DNA of 64,000 bases from JADLGL01 sp963823045 (GCA_963823045.1 CAWGKA010000012.1:1-64000), one strand, 5' to 3'; positions 28,135 through 37,640 are shown, numbered from the stretch's first letter. The notes: generated by a model not told the origin, from the letters alone. Made by a program: numbers and translations.

Positions 28135-29387
28135 ATGAACGTAGAACCCGCCAAATCCCGCCGTTTTTGCCGCCCCCACTGCCGCGGCGGCGCTCGGTCG
28201 CCGTCGATGTCGGCGGCGTTCCGGTCGGCGGCGGCGCGCCGATCGTCGTCCAGTCGATGACCAACACCGACACGGCCGATGTCGATGCGACGGTGTCGCC
28301 AGGTCGAGGCGCTGTGGCGCGCCGGCTCGGAGCTGGTGCGCATCACCGTCGACCGCGACGAGGCGGCGGCCGCCGTGCCGCATATCCGCGAGCGGCTCGA
28401 CGCAGCGCGGCGTCCCGTGCCGCTGATCGGCGACTTCCACTATATCGGCCACAAGCTCCTCGCCGAGCATCCGGCCGGCGGCCGAGGCGCTGGCGAAATA
28501 CCGCATCAATCCCGGCAATGTCGGCTTCGCGCGAGAAGCGCGACAAGCAGTTCGCGCAGCTGATCGAATTCGCGCTGCGCTACGGCAAGCCGGTCCGGAT
28601 CGGCGTCAATTGGGGCTCGCTCGACCAGGCGCTCCTGACCAAGCTGATGGACGAGAACGCCGCCAGCGCGCGAGCCGCTGGACGCCGATGCGGTGATGCG
28701 CGAGGCGATCGTCCAGTCGGCGCTGCTGTCGGCCGCCGAGGCGGAGCGGCTCGGCCTCCCGCGCGACCGCATCATCCTCTCGGCCAAGGTCAGCCAGGTG
28801 CAGGATCTCATCGCCGTCTATGCCGATCTCGCCCGCCGCTCCGACCATGCGCTGCATCTCGGCCTCACCGAGGCCGGCATGGGCACCAAGGGCGTCGTCG
28901 CCTCGCGGCGGCGCTCGGCGTTCTCCTGCAGCAGGGGATCGGCGACACCATCCGCATCTCGCTGACGCCGGAGCCGGGCGGCGACCGGACGCGCGAGGTG
29001 AAGGTGGCGCAGGAGCTTCTGCAGGTGATGGGCTTCCGCACGTTCACGCCCGTCGTCGCCGCCTGTCCCGGCTGCGGGCGGACGACCTCCACCGTGTTTC
29101 AGGAGCTGGCGCAGCGGATCGAGGCGGACATCGCCGCCGCGATGCCGTCATGGCGCGAGAAATATCCCGGCGTCGAGGCGCTCCACGTCGCCGTCATGGG
29201 CTGCATCGTCAACGGCCCGGGCGAATCGAAGCACGCCGATATCGGCATCTCGCTGCCGGGCACCGGCGAGCAGCCGGCGGCGCCGGTCTTCATCGACGGC
29301 AAGAAGGCCGTCACCCTCCGCGGCGCCAACATCGCCGACGAGTTCCGGGCGCTGGTGGCGGAGTATGTGGAGAAGAGGTGGGGTTAG
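28135..29387 (+). CDS. ispG: 4-hydroxy-3-methylbut-2-enyl diphosphate synthase (frameshifted)
   Basis: The [4Fe-4S] enzyme of the MEP pathway that reductively opens methylerythritol cyclodiphosphate. IVVQSMTNTDTADVDAT at the N-terminus, LIGDFHYIGHKLL, VRIGVNWGSLDQALL and LHLGLTEAGMGTKG are diagnostic. The cluster cysteines are in VAACPGCGRTTST and VMGCIVNGPGESKHAD. At least six single-base shifts occur (near 28170, 28300, 28485, 28525, 28670 and 28905), yet nothing of the protein is missing. Because ispG is normally essential in such bacteria, this is the best local evidence that the shifts are errors. About 417 residues joined. It lies divergent from the PQQ-type dehydrogenase. Confidence 0.93.
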
Positions 29388-29635
29388 CGCCTCTCGGTTC
29401 CCGCTCCAGAGCAACGGGGCGAGCACCGTCGTGCCCGGGCCTCTCCTTCGTCGGCGTTCATTTCCTCAGGAAGCGGAAATCGGCCTTCCTGTGCGGCGTC
29501 GGCGAAGACGCCCGCCTCGTCGCTGACGCCATCGCCACCCGGCACTGAGGGGGGCGGCGCCGCGCTCAGCGCGCCGGTGGCGGAGTGTGTAGAGCGACGG
29601 CGGTAGACACAAAGCTTCCTTAGTCGTCAGATCGT

Positions 29636-31527
29636 CTAGCCAAACGCTCCTCTGCAGAACTCGAGTACAAGGTCAGCGTTTCTAACGGTCTCCGAAGCTG
29701 CGTCGAACGTTTCTCCAGTGGCGCAAAGTTGCTGAAAATGGCGTGCAATGTCCTTTTTTGACGCCCGGGACTTCCCCGAAGCTCGCGCGATTAGTGTGTG
29801 GTCCGAAGGAGCGAGCAAGTTCTCGGACTTTGATCCGGCAAGTTGAGCATCGACATCACCGAGTGTAAACGCGACATTGTCGGGCAACATCCACTCATCA
29901 ATATACTTCTGTTTTGCATTTCTTCCCTGCCGTGTCATCATCAAGCAAAATAACAAATGAGAGACCCCAGCCAACGTAAAGGGCAATTAGTGGCCCCAAA
30001 CCCCCGGCCCCGAGACCAGGAATAAGGACTGGTCTATCAGGCTTATCGATGCTTATCGTCGAAAAATATTGCAGCATGTAGAAGTCATTCTTTCCCTCCA
30101 AAAATATCGCGTTATCCCTCAGATCCAATTTACTCGGCGCGTAGTCCAGCCTGTCAAGAATTGGTTGGTAGTAAGTTGTTTTCCCCGGGTTCTGATCAAC
30201 AAACTCACAATACGGAGACAATGCTTATATCCGTCGCCGATGGAGTTGACATCTTTAAGCTAGGCCGCATCCCTCACTATAGTCAATTGCCTTATTAAGA
30301 ACGATGAAGCATCCTTCAGAGCCACTTCGGCTCTATCATATAGTGAGAATGCGTCGAATAGAGAATCCTTATTGCTGATTGGCTGCAATTTTGGGGAAGC
30401 TTTCTAGTAGTTGCATTTGCGCCGTCGAGTGAAGATTGGAGGCGGGTTCATCGAACAAGAATACTATATTGTGCATACCTATCCGTGAAACACGAAACTG
30501 AGTAAATACGTAAAAAACAAAAGAACCATCGAAAACCCAAAGAACGCTCAGATACCGCGTATTGCAATTCTCCGTCGACAACGTAGAACTCAATGTATAT
30601 TGATTTGTCTGTCGTTCCTGGATCCTGCTCAATGTTCCACTTGACATCGATTGTCTTGTTTCTCATCCGGACGCCGAATATTTCGTTCCAGCTGTCAAAA
30701 ACGGTCCGTGTAATTTGAGTCGAAATGAGAAGCATGACGTGATCAATTTGGCTTTTTTCATTGGACTTAAAAAATTTAAATGGATCCCAGGTGGTATCCG
30801 ATTTGATGGTTCGTTCTATTCGTGCGACTATGTGGTCCTCGATCGTTAAGTTACGGTCCGTAGAATCCAATATGTCCTGGACAATGCGTCGGTAATACTC
30901 GTTATTGTTGTAAGATGCTGGCGCGTTTGATAAATACCTAGTCCTGTCCGGAAAGTCGAACAAAAAGGTAGGGAAGTAGGATATCTGAGGCAGTGGTTCG
31001 GATATCATCATCTGTAATTTTGTGCCATTCGTCGTCATCCGACGATAGTAGTCGAAATTTTCGTTGGTTCTTTCGCTTTGCGAGAAGCTTTATTGACCAC
31101 CAACTTCGGGTTGACTCTGTGTTCCGAGTTTACAAAGTCAGTGCCGACGTTCAATCGTAACTTGACGTCGCAGATTGTTTAGGTCAAGAGCGAGCGTAAG
31201 GTTAGTCGAGGCAAATCGGCGCAAATGGGACACCTATCATCGTCGTCGAACTCGAGCGTGGCCTCGACCGATATGCTACCGGTGAAGTTCGCGGTCTTGT
31301 CCTTGGGGATGAGAGTCGTGGACATCCGGAGCGGTCGCATCAGGGATAAGCTGAGTGTAGTCGTTTTTGCTTGGTGAGAACGTGCTAATTGCTTCTAAAA
31401 TTGTTGTCTTTCCGCTTTCGTTGAGGCCAACCAGAGAAATAACGTTTGTTTTTGGCAATTTGGCCAAATTGATTGTGGCGGCTTGTATGCCCTTGTAGTT
31501 CTTTATGCGGAATCGGGTGAAGCGCAT
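29636..31527 (-). CDS. OLD-family ATP-dependent endonuclease (AAA + TOPRIM), AT-rich, frameshifted
   Basis: A protein of about 630 residues when joined. The N-terminal RFRIKNYKGI and Walker A SLVGLNESGKTTILEAI begin an SMC-like ATPase. LIPKDKTANFTGSISVEATL follows; VFLFDEPASNLHSTAQMQLL is Walker B with the D-loop and YSTHSHYMIEPKWLEG the switch histidine. The C-terminal TOPRIM domain has AIFLEGKNDFYMLQYF and FVILLDDDTAGKK. All motifs survive, spread over the three minus frames, so it looks functional apart from sequence errors. Base composition is far more AT-rich than neighbours, which points to horizontal transfer. No UvrD-type helicase (the Gabija partner) is adjacent, so it is a stand-alone OLD protein. 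Phage defence is a family-based inference. Confidence 0.82.
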
Positions 31528-31742
31528 TGCGGAGCTCGCCTTCGTTGCTAGTTTCAGTTGTATCGCGAGGGCGACTGCTGTCAATCGGTTGCTTCCAGGA
31601 GATCGGCCGCGGACTGCCAGGTTGGAACGACCGTCTTCATTCGTCGTCGGCCCCACCCGCCAATCCCACTACGGCAATGCGGCGTTTCCCGTCATAGATA
31701 GCGCTTGGCGGGTCGGCGGATCAGCCGGCGTGGGGGCGGAGT

Positions 31743-32585
31743 CTAATGAAGCGGAAAGTCGGTCTCGTGCCGGCATGTGCCCGCTATCCCCCCCAACCCC
31801 CACCGCAGCGACAGCATCACGGCGTTGGTGGTGAGGCGGGTCCAGGTCTCGTCGATCGGGATGAGGAACACCGGTCCGCCGCGCCGGGAGACGAGGTCGC
31901 CGACATCGGTGGCGACGCGGCCATAGCTGACGAGCCGATAGGTCAGCTCCACGGAGAGATTGTCGGTCAGCTGGCGTGAGGCGCCGAGCGCCACGCCGAA
32001 GGCCGGCGACCAGCGCGTTCCGCCCGGCGTGTCCGACCAGGACGGCTGGGTGAGCCCCGGAAATTCGAAATGGACCGGCGAGAGGACGTTCCGCGACACG
32101 CCGGCGCCGACGCCGATGAAGGGCGTCACCGGCCAGCCCGCACCCGTGCCGAGATCGACATAGGCCCAGCCCATCAGCGCCGCCTGGTCGAGGCTCGCCG
32201 TCACCGGCTGGTCGCCCGGCGTGCCGTGGAAATTGGACTCGCCGACAAAGGCGAAGCCGGTGCGGAAGGAGAGGGCGGCCTCGAGGCGGATCGCCGGCGC
32301 GGCGCGGAAGCCGGCCGCGACCTCGAAGGCGGGCGAGCCGCCGAAGCTGCCATAGGCGCCGTAGGGCAGGCCGTTGGTGCCGGTGCCGCAGCCATAGAGC
32401 GCATAGGGCGGCGGGGTGGTGGCGCAGTCGCGGTCGGCGAAGACGGAGGGCAGCGCCCAGTCATAGCCGCCGCCGACGCGGACATAGACGCCCTCGGCCG
32501 AAGCTGCCGATGCGCCCGCCGTCAGCGCCGCAGCGGCGAGGACAGCCGCGAACGCGGTGCGCTTCAGGGTGCGGAGGAGGGGCAT
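31743..32585 (-). CDS. Outer-membrane beta-barrel protein
   Basis: A 280-residue exported protein. Residues 1-30 are a signal peptide (RTLKRTAFAAVLAAAALTAG, cleavage after ASAASA). The mature part alternates hydrophobic and polar residues as in a small beta-barrel: VYVRVGGGYDWALPSV, FEVAAGFRAAPAIRLEAALS, WAYVDLGTGAGWPVTPFIGV, GVSRNVLS and LSVELTYRLVSYGRVATDVG. It resembles Omp25/OmpW-like small barrels of rhizobia. The barrel strand VMLSLRWGL lies close to the C-terminus. The chosen ATG abuts a strong palindrome (32587-32605), so the leader may be folded. The frame is intact. Confidence 0.75.
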   Translation of the reverse strand: MPLLRTLKRTAFAAVLAAAALTAGASAASAEGVYVRVGGGYDWALPSVFADRDCATTPPPYALYGCGTGTNGLPYGAYGSFGGSPAFEVAAGFRAAPAIRLEAALSFRTGFAFVGESNFHGTPGDQPVTASLDQAALMGWAYVDLGTGAGWPVTPFIGVGAGVSRNVLSPVHFEFPGLTQPSWSDTPGGTRWSPAFGVALGASRQLTDNLSVELTYRLVSYGRVATDVGDLVSRRGGPVFLIPIDETWTRLTTNAVMLSLRWGLGGIAGTCRHETDFPLH

Positions 32586-32586
32586 G

Positions 32587-32666
32587 CCCCGGGCTCGACC
32601 CGGGGCCCAATGGCGGTCGTGGTGTCTCGTGGCATTCGCCAATGGGTCCCGGCTCAAGGCCGGGAC
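32587..32666. repeat. Two-hairpin intergenic repeat, copy A
   Basis: The palindrome CCCCGGGCTCGACCCGGGG (32587-32605) and the second palindrome GTCCCGGC-TCAAG-GCCGGGAC (32646-32666) are separated by about 40 bases that include GCCCAATGG and CCAATGGG. A second copy with the same order and 84 bases long lies at 58994-59077. The design resembles mosaic palindromic repeats common in rhizobial intergenic DNA. It directly precedes the outer-membrane protein start codon. Confidence 0.75.
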
Positions 32667-32812
32667 ATGAGACGTGGTGAAAGCTGTGCGATTTCCGTTT
32701 CGATCTTCTGCCACGCGTCGCCCCCGATTCCGCCTGTGGCGGAAGGTGAGGGCGCGGCGGCTCAAGTCAAGCCGCGGCGCGCGAGGGCGGTGGATGGCGG
32801 GTTAAGGCGGCG

Positions 32813-33172
32813 TCAGTAGGCCGGGCAGGTGTAGGTCCCGTCGCCAAAGGCGTCGTAGCCGTCCGGTCCGGCATTGCCGCGGCAGGCATAGTAGTCGAAC
32901 CCGCCGCTGGGAGGATCGACGAAACGAACGTCTTCCGTCCCCACCGTGGCGACGCATCCGCCGGCGCAACTCCCCTGGTCGAACCATTTCACGGTGACGG
33001 CGAAGTCGCAGGAATTGCGCCAGGTGTTGGGGATCAGGGTGCCCGGCGCCTCGACGACGTCGAGGCAGTTGGTCGCCTCTTCCCCTTGTGCTGACGCGGT
33101 GGGCACGACCGCCGGCGTCGCTGCCAGAGCCAAAGCCAAGATGCCGATGCCGAATGTCGAACGGAAGCCCAT
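32813..33172 (-). CDS. Secreted cysteine-containing hypothetical protein (119 aa)
   Basis: A 119-residue protein with a clear signal peptide (GIGILALALAATPAVVPTAS, cleavage after ASA). The mature part of about 90 residues has six cysteines (NCLD, NSCDF, SCAGGCVA, YACRG, YTCPAY), which would suit disulfide bonds in the periplasm. I recognise no domain. The frame is intact. An identical architecture is seen in many short periplasmic proteins of unknown role in this order. Confidence 0.65.
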   Translation of the reverse strand: MGFRSTFGIGILALALAATPAVVPTASAQGEEATNCLDVVEAPGTLIPNTWRNSCDFAVTVKWFDQGSCAGGCVATVGTEDVRFVDPPSGGFDYYACRGNAGPDGYDAFGDGTYTCPAY

Positions 33173-33370
33173 GGCTTTCCCCTCTGTTCGCGGTGAGATC
33201 CGCGATCGGGCGGCATCCGGTCGACGCTGTGCCGACGGAGCAGCCTACGCTCTATTTCGACGGCGCGGCGGGAATTCGCGGAAAGCGCGGATGCCTCGGC
33301 CCTTGGCGGCGTTCCGGCGGGCGGGGTAAGCTTCCCGGCAGAACGCATGGGAGGACAAGGATGGTGAGAC

Positions 33371-33998
33371 ATGATGCGCGAAGGCCGCGTGGCGGCGGTG
33401 GCGATGGCGCTGGCCGTGGCCGGGCCGGTGGCGGCCCAGCAGGTCGTCACCGACGATTTCGCCGACCCGACGACGGGCTGGACGGTGCGCAGCGACGACG
33501 GGCCGGTGCAGATCGGCTATGTCGGCGGCCAGTATCAGATCTCCGCCACGCAGCCGGTCGGCATCGTCATCGGCTCGTCGGGCTACTCCTTCTATGACGG
33601 CACGGTCTCGGTCGAGGCGCAGGATTTGCCGGACTCGGCGCCGCATTATTCCGGCCTGTTCGTGCGCGCTCAGGACTCGGCCAATTTCTACGCCTTCGTG
33701 CTCGCCTCCGACGGATCGATCGGCATGTTCCACTACGTCAACGGCACCTATGTCGCCGACGGCCCGTCCGACCTTCATCTCGCCGACGGCGTCTATCTCA
33801 CCGATGCGCCGAACGTCCTTTCCGTCGAGGCGAGCGGGCTGTCGCTCACCTTCTCGGTCAACGGCCAGGAGGTGGCGACGCTGCGCACCGTGCGCTGGGA
33901 CCAGCGGCGTTGCCGGCGTGATGATCGGCACCAATGCCAACGAACCGGCGGGAACGGCGTTCGACAATTGGCGGATCGAACTCGCCACCAACGGCTAG
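33371..33998 (+). CDS. Exported concanavalin/laminin-G-like protein (frameshifted)
   Basis: A protein of about 209 residues. Residues 1-22 are a signal peptide (VAAVAMALAVAGPVAAQQ). The remainder looks like a jelly-roll sugar-binding or glucanase-like domain: DDFADPTTGWTV, FYDGTVSVEAQDL, HYSGLFVRAQDSANFYAFVL, LSLTFSVNGQEVATL and GTAFDNWRIELATNG. A shift near 33897 separates the last strand from the rest. The family type matches DUF1080/LamG-like folds, but no catalytic residues can be assigned. Its TAG stop shares the tetranucleotide CTAG with the stop of the convergent ispA gene. Confidence 0.65.
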
Positions 33999-34876
33999 CT
34001 GCGCTCGCCGACAAAGCGCGCGGCGGCGATGAGCGTGGCCGCCCTGTCGCCATAGGGGGCAAGCGCGGCCTCGGCCGCGGCGATGCGGGTTGCCAGCGCG
34101 GTGCGCGCCTCATGCTCGCCTAACAGGGCGACCAGCGTCGGCTTGGCGCGTTCGGCGTCGCGATGCGTGACCTTGCCGAGCGAGACGGCGTCGCCGGTGT
34201 GGTCGAGAAGATCGTCGGCCAGCTGGAAGGCGGCGCCCAGAGCCGAGCCATAGCCGGCGAGCCTCTCGCGGTCGCGCTGCTCGGCGCCGGCGATGATGGC
34301 GCCGGCCTCGGCGGCATAGCGGAACAAGGCGCCGGTCTTCATCGCCTGCAGCGTGGCGATGTCATCCTCCGACAGCGTTTCCCCCTCGCCGGCGAGATCG
34401 AGCGCCTGGCCGCCGGCCATGCCGCCGGCTCCGGCGGCGCGGGCAAGGCCTGACGTGAGCGCGGTGCGGATCTCGGCGTCGGGATGGACGATCTTGTCGG
34501 CAAGGATCTCGAAGGCGAGCGTCAGCAGCGTGTCGCCGGTGAGGATGGCGACCGCCTCGCCGAATTCGCGGTGGACCGTCGGCTTGCCGCGGCGGATGTC
34601 GTCATCGTCCATCGCCGGCAGATCGTCATGGACGAGGCTGTAGGCATGGACGCATTCGAGCGCCGCGGCGGCATAGACGGTGCCGGCCGACGGCGCGGCG
34701 AAAAGGGCGGCCGATTCCATCAGCACGAACGGGCGGAGCCGCTTGCCGCCGCCGAGCACGGCATAGCGCATCGCCTCGGTCAGCCGTTCCGGCCAGCTCT
34801 GCCTGAGGCGGAGCAGGTCGTTCAGCGCTGCCTCGACAGCAGCGGCGTTCTCGGCAAGGCGGGCGGCGAAATCCAT
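33995..34876 (-). CDS. ispA: Farnesyl diphosphate synthase / polyprenyl synthetase
   Basis: A short-chain trans-prenyltransferase of 293 residues. The first Asp-rich motif is LVHDDLPAMDDDDIRRGKPT and the second is FQLADDLLDHTGD. GGGKRLRPFVLMES and KTGALFRYAAEAG complete the active site. The four-residue insertion in the first motif (DDxxxxD) is typical of bacterial FPP synthases. The start ATG at 34876 was chosen because MDFAARLAENAAAVE is the normal IspA opening; a longer upstream frame is non-coding. Together with ispG it reflects MEP-type isoprenoid synthesis. Confidence 0.94.
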   Translation of the reverse strand: MDFAARLAENAAAVEAALNDLLRLRQSWPERLTEAMRYAVLGGGKRLRPFVLMESAALFAAPSAGTVYAAAALECVHAYSLVHDDLPAMDDDDIRRGKPTVHREFGEAVAILTGDTLLTLAFEILADKIVHPDAEIRTALTSGLARAAGAGGMAGGQALDLAGEGETLSEDDIATLQAMKTGALFRYAAEAGAIIAGAEQRDRERLAGYGSALGAAFQLADDLLDHTGDAVSLGKVTHRDAERAKPTLVALLGEHEARTALATRIAAAEAALAPYGDRAATLIAAARFVGERS

Positions 34877-34907
34877 GGCGTCGGGATGGACGGGCCGCCG
34901 TGCGGCG

Positions 34908-35534
34908 TCAAGCGTTGCCGGCGACGACGGCTTTGATGCCGTCGATGACGAACTCGACCGACAGCGCGGCGAGGAGGAGGCCAAGCAGGCGGGTGACGAC
35001 GATCTGGCCAGTGTGGCCGAGAATGCGGTCGATCTCCTCGGACAGGAAACAGACGACAAGACAGATGGCGACGATGGCCACGACAAGGACGTCGAGACCG
35101 ATGACATTGCCGGTGTCGGGCGCGCGATCGGCGAGAAGGATGAGCGCCGAGATGGAAGCCGGGCCGGCCATCAGCGGTACGGCGAGCGGGAAGGCGGCGA
35201 TGGCGGCGGTATCGGGCTTGCCGCCCCCGGCGACGGCCGCGGTCTCACGACTGGTGCGGCGGTCGAACAGCATCTCGGCGGCGATGACGAAAAGGAGAAG
35301 GCCACCGGCGATGCGGAAGGCGGAGATGGAAATGCCCATCGTTTCGAGTAGCCATTGGCCGCCGACCGAGGCAGCGAGGAGCACGCCGCCGGCAATCAAC
35401 GATGCGGTGATGGCAATGCGGCGCTTCACCGGCGCGTCAAAGCCGTCGGTCACGGCCATGAAGAGTGGCGCCAGAGCAATCGGATTGACGGCCACGAACA
35501 GCGTCACAGCGGCATTGAGGAGGTAGCTCGTCAT
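34908..35534 (-). CDS. MarC-family integral membrane protein
   Basis: A 208-residue protein with about six hydrophobic segments, the standard MarC/UPF0056 layout. The opening reads LLNAAVTLFVAVNPIALAPL. FRIAGGLLLFVIAAEMLF, AFPLAVPLMAGPASISALI and VTRLLGLLLAALSVEFVIDG are typical of the family. No transport substrate is established for MarC proteins. It lies 31 bases upstream of ispA on the same strand and may share its transcript. The frame is intact. Confidence 0.92.
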   Translation of the reverse strand: MTSYLLNAAVTLFVAVNPIALAPLFMAVTDGFDAPVKRRIAITASLIAGGVLLAASVGGQWLLETMGISISAFRIAGGLLLFVIAAEMLFDRRTSRETAAVAGGGKPDTAAIAAFPLAVPLMAGPASISALILLADRAPDTGNVIGLDVLVVAIVAICLVVCFLSEEIDRILGHTGQIVVTRLLGLLLAALSVEFVIDGIKAVVAGNA

Positions 35535-35623
35535 CGCCCTGCTCTTCTGCCACGAAGATCACAACCCTTGATTAATCGGCGGTGGCATTGACGTTGCCTC
35601 ACCGGAGGCGAACGGAAAGGCGT

Positions 35624-36400
35624 ATGGCGCAAGCGACGGCAAACACCGGCAAAAGAAGGAAGCGGCCGGCGGCGAAGCGGCGGCCGCTGTGGCTGCGCGT
35701 GCTGCGCTGGGCGGCGCTCGTCGTCGCCATCCTCGTCGCCATCCCGCTGGTGCTGACGCCGCTCTACCGCGTCGTCGCGCCGGTTTCGACGGTGATGATC
35801 TGGCGCGGCATCACCGGCCATGAGGTGACGCGGGACTGGGTGAGGCTCGACGAGGTCTCGCCCAACCTCATCCGCGCCGTCATCGCCTCGGAGGACAATT
35901 TCTACTGCACCCATCACGGCGTCGATTGGGGCGCGGTGAAGGAGGTGATCGAGACCGGCGCCGACCGTGGCGCTTCGACGATCACCATGCAGGTGGCGCG
36001 GAACCTCTTCCTGTGGCAGTCGCGCAGCTATGTGCGGAAGGCGCTGGAAGTGCCGCTCGCCTATTACGCCAATTTCGTCCTCGGCAAGCGGCGGGTGATG
36101 GAGATCTATCTCAACATCGCCGAATGGGGGCCGGGCATCTACGGCATCGAAGCGGCGGCCGAGTATCATTTCGGCGTGCATGCCGCGCAGCTGACGCCGG
36201 GCCAGGCGGCGCTTCTGGCGGTGACGCTGCCGAGCCCCGCGACGCGCGATCCGGCGCATCCAAGTGCGAACCTGCGAAGCGTTGCCAACACCATCGCGGC
36301 GCGGGTCAATGATGGGGCCGGACGTCTCCTGCCTCGGCCTCTGACTAGCGCGGCGGACCCGGCCGGATCTGCGCCGGCGTGCCGCGATAGCAGCCGATGA
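35624..36400 (+). CDS. mtgA: Monofunctional peptidoglycan glycosyltransferase
   Basis: A family 51 glycosyltransferase that polymerises lipid II at the inner membrane. A basic N-terminus is followed by one membrane anchor (VLRWAALVVAILVAIPLVL). The catalytic motif is ASEDNFYCTHHGVDW with its glutamate. GASTITMQVARNLFLW, RKALEVPLAYYANFVLGKRR and EIYLNIAEWGPGIYGIEAAA complete the GT51 signatures. The start at 35624 is preceded by GGAAAGG. The uncorrected frame runs to 36400 and overlaps the next gene by 56 bases. A one-base shift near 36315 would instead end it at 36344 with GPDVSCLGL, directly abutting the convergent gene, which I think is the true end. Confidence 0.9.
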   Translation: MAQATANTGKRRKRPAAKRRPLWLRVLRWAALVVAILVAIPLVLTPLYRVVAPVSTVMIWRGITGHEVTRDWVRLDEVSPNLIRAVIASEDNFYCTHHGVDWGAVKEVIETGADRGASTITMQVARNLFLWQSRSYVRKALEVPLAYYANFVLGKRRVMEIYLNIAEWGPGIYGIEAAAEYHFGVHAAQLTPGQAALLAVTLPSPATRDPAHPSANLRSVANTIAARVNDGAGRLLPRPLTSAADPAGSAPACRDSSR

Positions 36401-37232
36401 AATACGGATATTCGCGCGTCAGCACGTAGTGATAGATGCTGACCATCTCGCCGTTCCACATCACTTCGCTGGTGCGGCCATGACAGTCGTCGAGGTCGGC
36501 ATTGGTGAGTTCGGTGCCATCGGCGTCGTAGATCGAATAGATGCCGAAGCCGTCGATGGCATAGCCGATCAGCACCTCGAAGCCGTCTTCGTCGGGCAGG
36601 CAGGGGCTCGGGCCGTGATAGTGATATTCGCCCTGCATCTGCGGATGGCCGCTGCACAGGTCCTGCACCTCATGGGCGACGGCGTCGCGGCCGGCGGCGT
36701 CGAGGCTGTTGTAGATGGCGACGCCATTGAGGGCGACGCCGATCATGCCCATGCCGACGCAGGAGGGCGTTGCCGCCAGCTGTGGGTCGAGGGGCAGCGA
36801 TAGCGAGATGGTCTGGGCGCGGATGCTGTTGGGGTTGCGGTCGAACTGATAGGCCGGGTCGTTGCGGGCGATCGGGAAGGTGCCGGTTTCGGTGTCGACC
36901 GGCAGGCCGTTGCCGGTGATGAGACGCCGGTCGCCGGAGATGGTCATGGCGAACTGCGCCTCCGGCCAGGTCATGTCGCCTTCGACGGTCGGCTTGGCGG
37001 TGAGGTCCCAGGTGTCGCCGTGGATCCAGGTCGGCGTTCCCTGCGCCCCGCCGCCGCGGAACGCGGTCAGGCACGAGTAGGTGTAGCCGGCCTGGGGCGA
37101 GGTGCTGATGCGGCCGTCGCCAAGCGGCAAATGGGTAATGTCGAGGACGTCGGTCTGCTTCTGGGCGAGCGCCGGCTGCGTCAGGGCGAGGGCGGCGAGG
37201 AGCAGGAGCGGGATGCGGCGGATTTGGGTCAT
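36345..37232 (-). CDS. YHYH-domain exported protein
   Basis: A 295-residue protein with an N-terminal signal peptide (RIPLLLLAALALTQPALAQ). The C-terminal half holds QGEYHYHGPSPCLP, the motif for which YHYH proteins are named, followed by IGYAIDGFGIYSIYDADGTE, DDCHGRTSEVMWNGEM and FIGCYRGTP. Several conserved cysteines suggest an exported, oxidised protein. The biochemical function of this family is not established. The start was set at the methionine before the signal sequence; the longer upstream frame lacks coding character. The frame is intact. Confidence 0.85.
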   Translation of the reverse strand: MTQIRRIPLLLLAALALTQPALAQKQTDVLDITHLPLGDGRISTSPQAGYTYSCLTAFRGGGAQGTPTWIHGDTWDLTAKPTVEGDMTWPEAQFAMTISGDRRLITGNGLPVDTETGTFPIARNDPAYQFDRNPNSIRAQTISLSLPLDPQLAATPSCVGMGMIGVALNGVAIYNSLDAAGRDAVAHEVQDLCSGHPQMQGEYHYHGPSPCLPDEDGFEVLIGYAIDGFGIYSIYDADGTELTNADLDDCHGRTSEVMWNGEMVSIYHYVLTREYPYFIGCYRGTPAQIRPGPPR

Positions 37233-37404
37233 GCCCGACCGTAGACATCGCGACGGCAGACGAGCAACGACGGAATTGTATCGAGTCTGGTCAAGCGGCG
37301 CGGAACTCTGTATAGAGCGCGCAAATTTCCATCCGACATCGGCGTCGATAGGCGGTTCTTGACCGGACCCCGGCGCGATTGTCGATCCTAACGGAGCCCA
37401 AGAC

Positions 37405-37587
37405 ATGGCCGTTCCCAAGAAGAAGACCTCGCCGTCGAAGCGCGGCATGCGCCGTTCCGCCGACGCCCTGAAGCGTCCGACCTATATCGAGGACAAGGAT
37501 TCGGGCGAATATCGCCGCCCGCACCATATCGACCTCAAGACGGGCATGTATCGCGGCCGTCAGGTGCTGGAGCCGAAGGAAGGCTGA
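37405..37587 (+). CDS. rpmF: 50S ribosomal protein L32
   Basis: A 60-residue basic protein identical in layout to alphaproteobacterial L32: MAVPKKKTSPSKRGMRRSAD at the N-terminus, then HHIDLKTGMYRGRQVLEPKE. It lacks the zinc-binding cysteines, as is normal in this class. The frame is intact. A strong intrinsic terminator follows at 37616-37640, so it is probably a monocistronic unit. Confidence 0.98.
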   Translation: MAVPKKKTSPSKRGMRRSADALKRPTYIEDKDSGEYRRPHHIDLKTGMYRGRQVLEPKEG

Positions 37588-37615
37588 GCCTGCCGCTTTC
37601 ACCGATCTTATCGAC

Positions 37616-37640
37616 AGGCCGGCCTTTGTGCCGGCCTTTT
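37616..37640 (+). terminator. Rho-independent terminator after rpmF
   Basis: A perfect 8-bp stem AGGCCGGC / GCCGGCCT with the 6-base loop CTTTGT is followed by TTT. It begins 29 bases after the rpmF stop. Confidence 0.85.

Noticed and set aside
28135..29387. ispG as a pseudogene
   Set aside because: All active-site and cluster residues are present across frames, and the MEP pathway gene is normally essential.
30222..30370. Apparent loss of the switch histidine in the OLD nuclease
   Set aside because: The third minus frame reads STHSHYMIEPKWLEG, so the motif is present and only the frame is shifted.
29636..31527. Gabija defence system
   Set aside because: No UvrD/GajB-type helicase gene lies next to the OLD protein, so only a stand-alone OLD nuclease can be supported.
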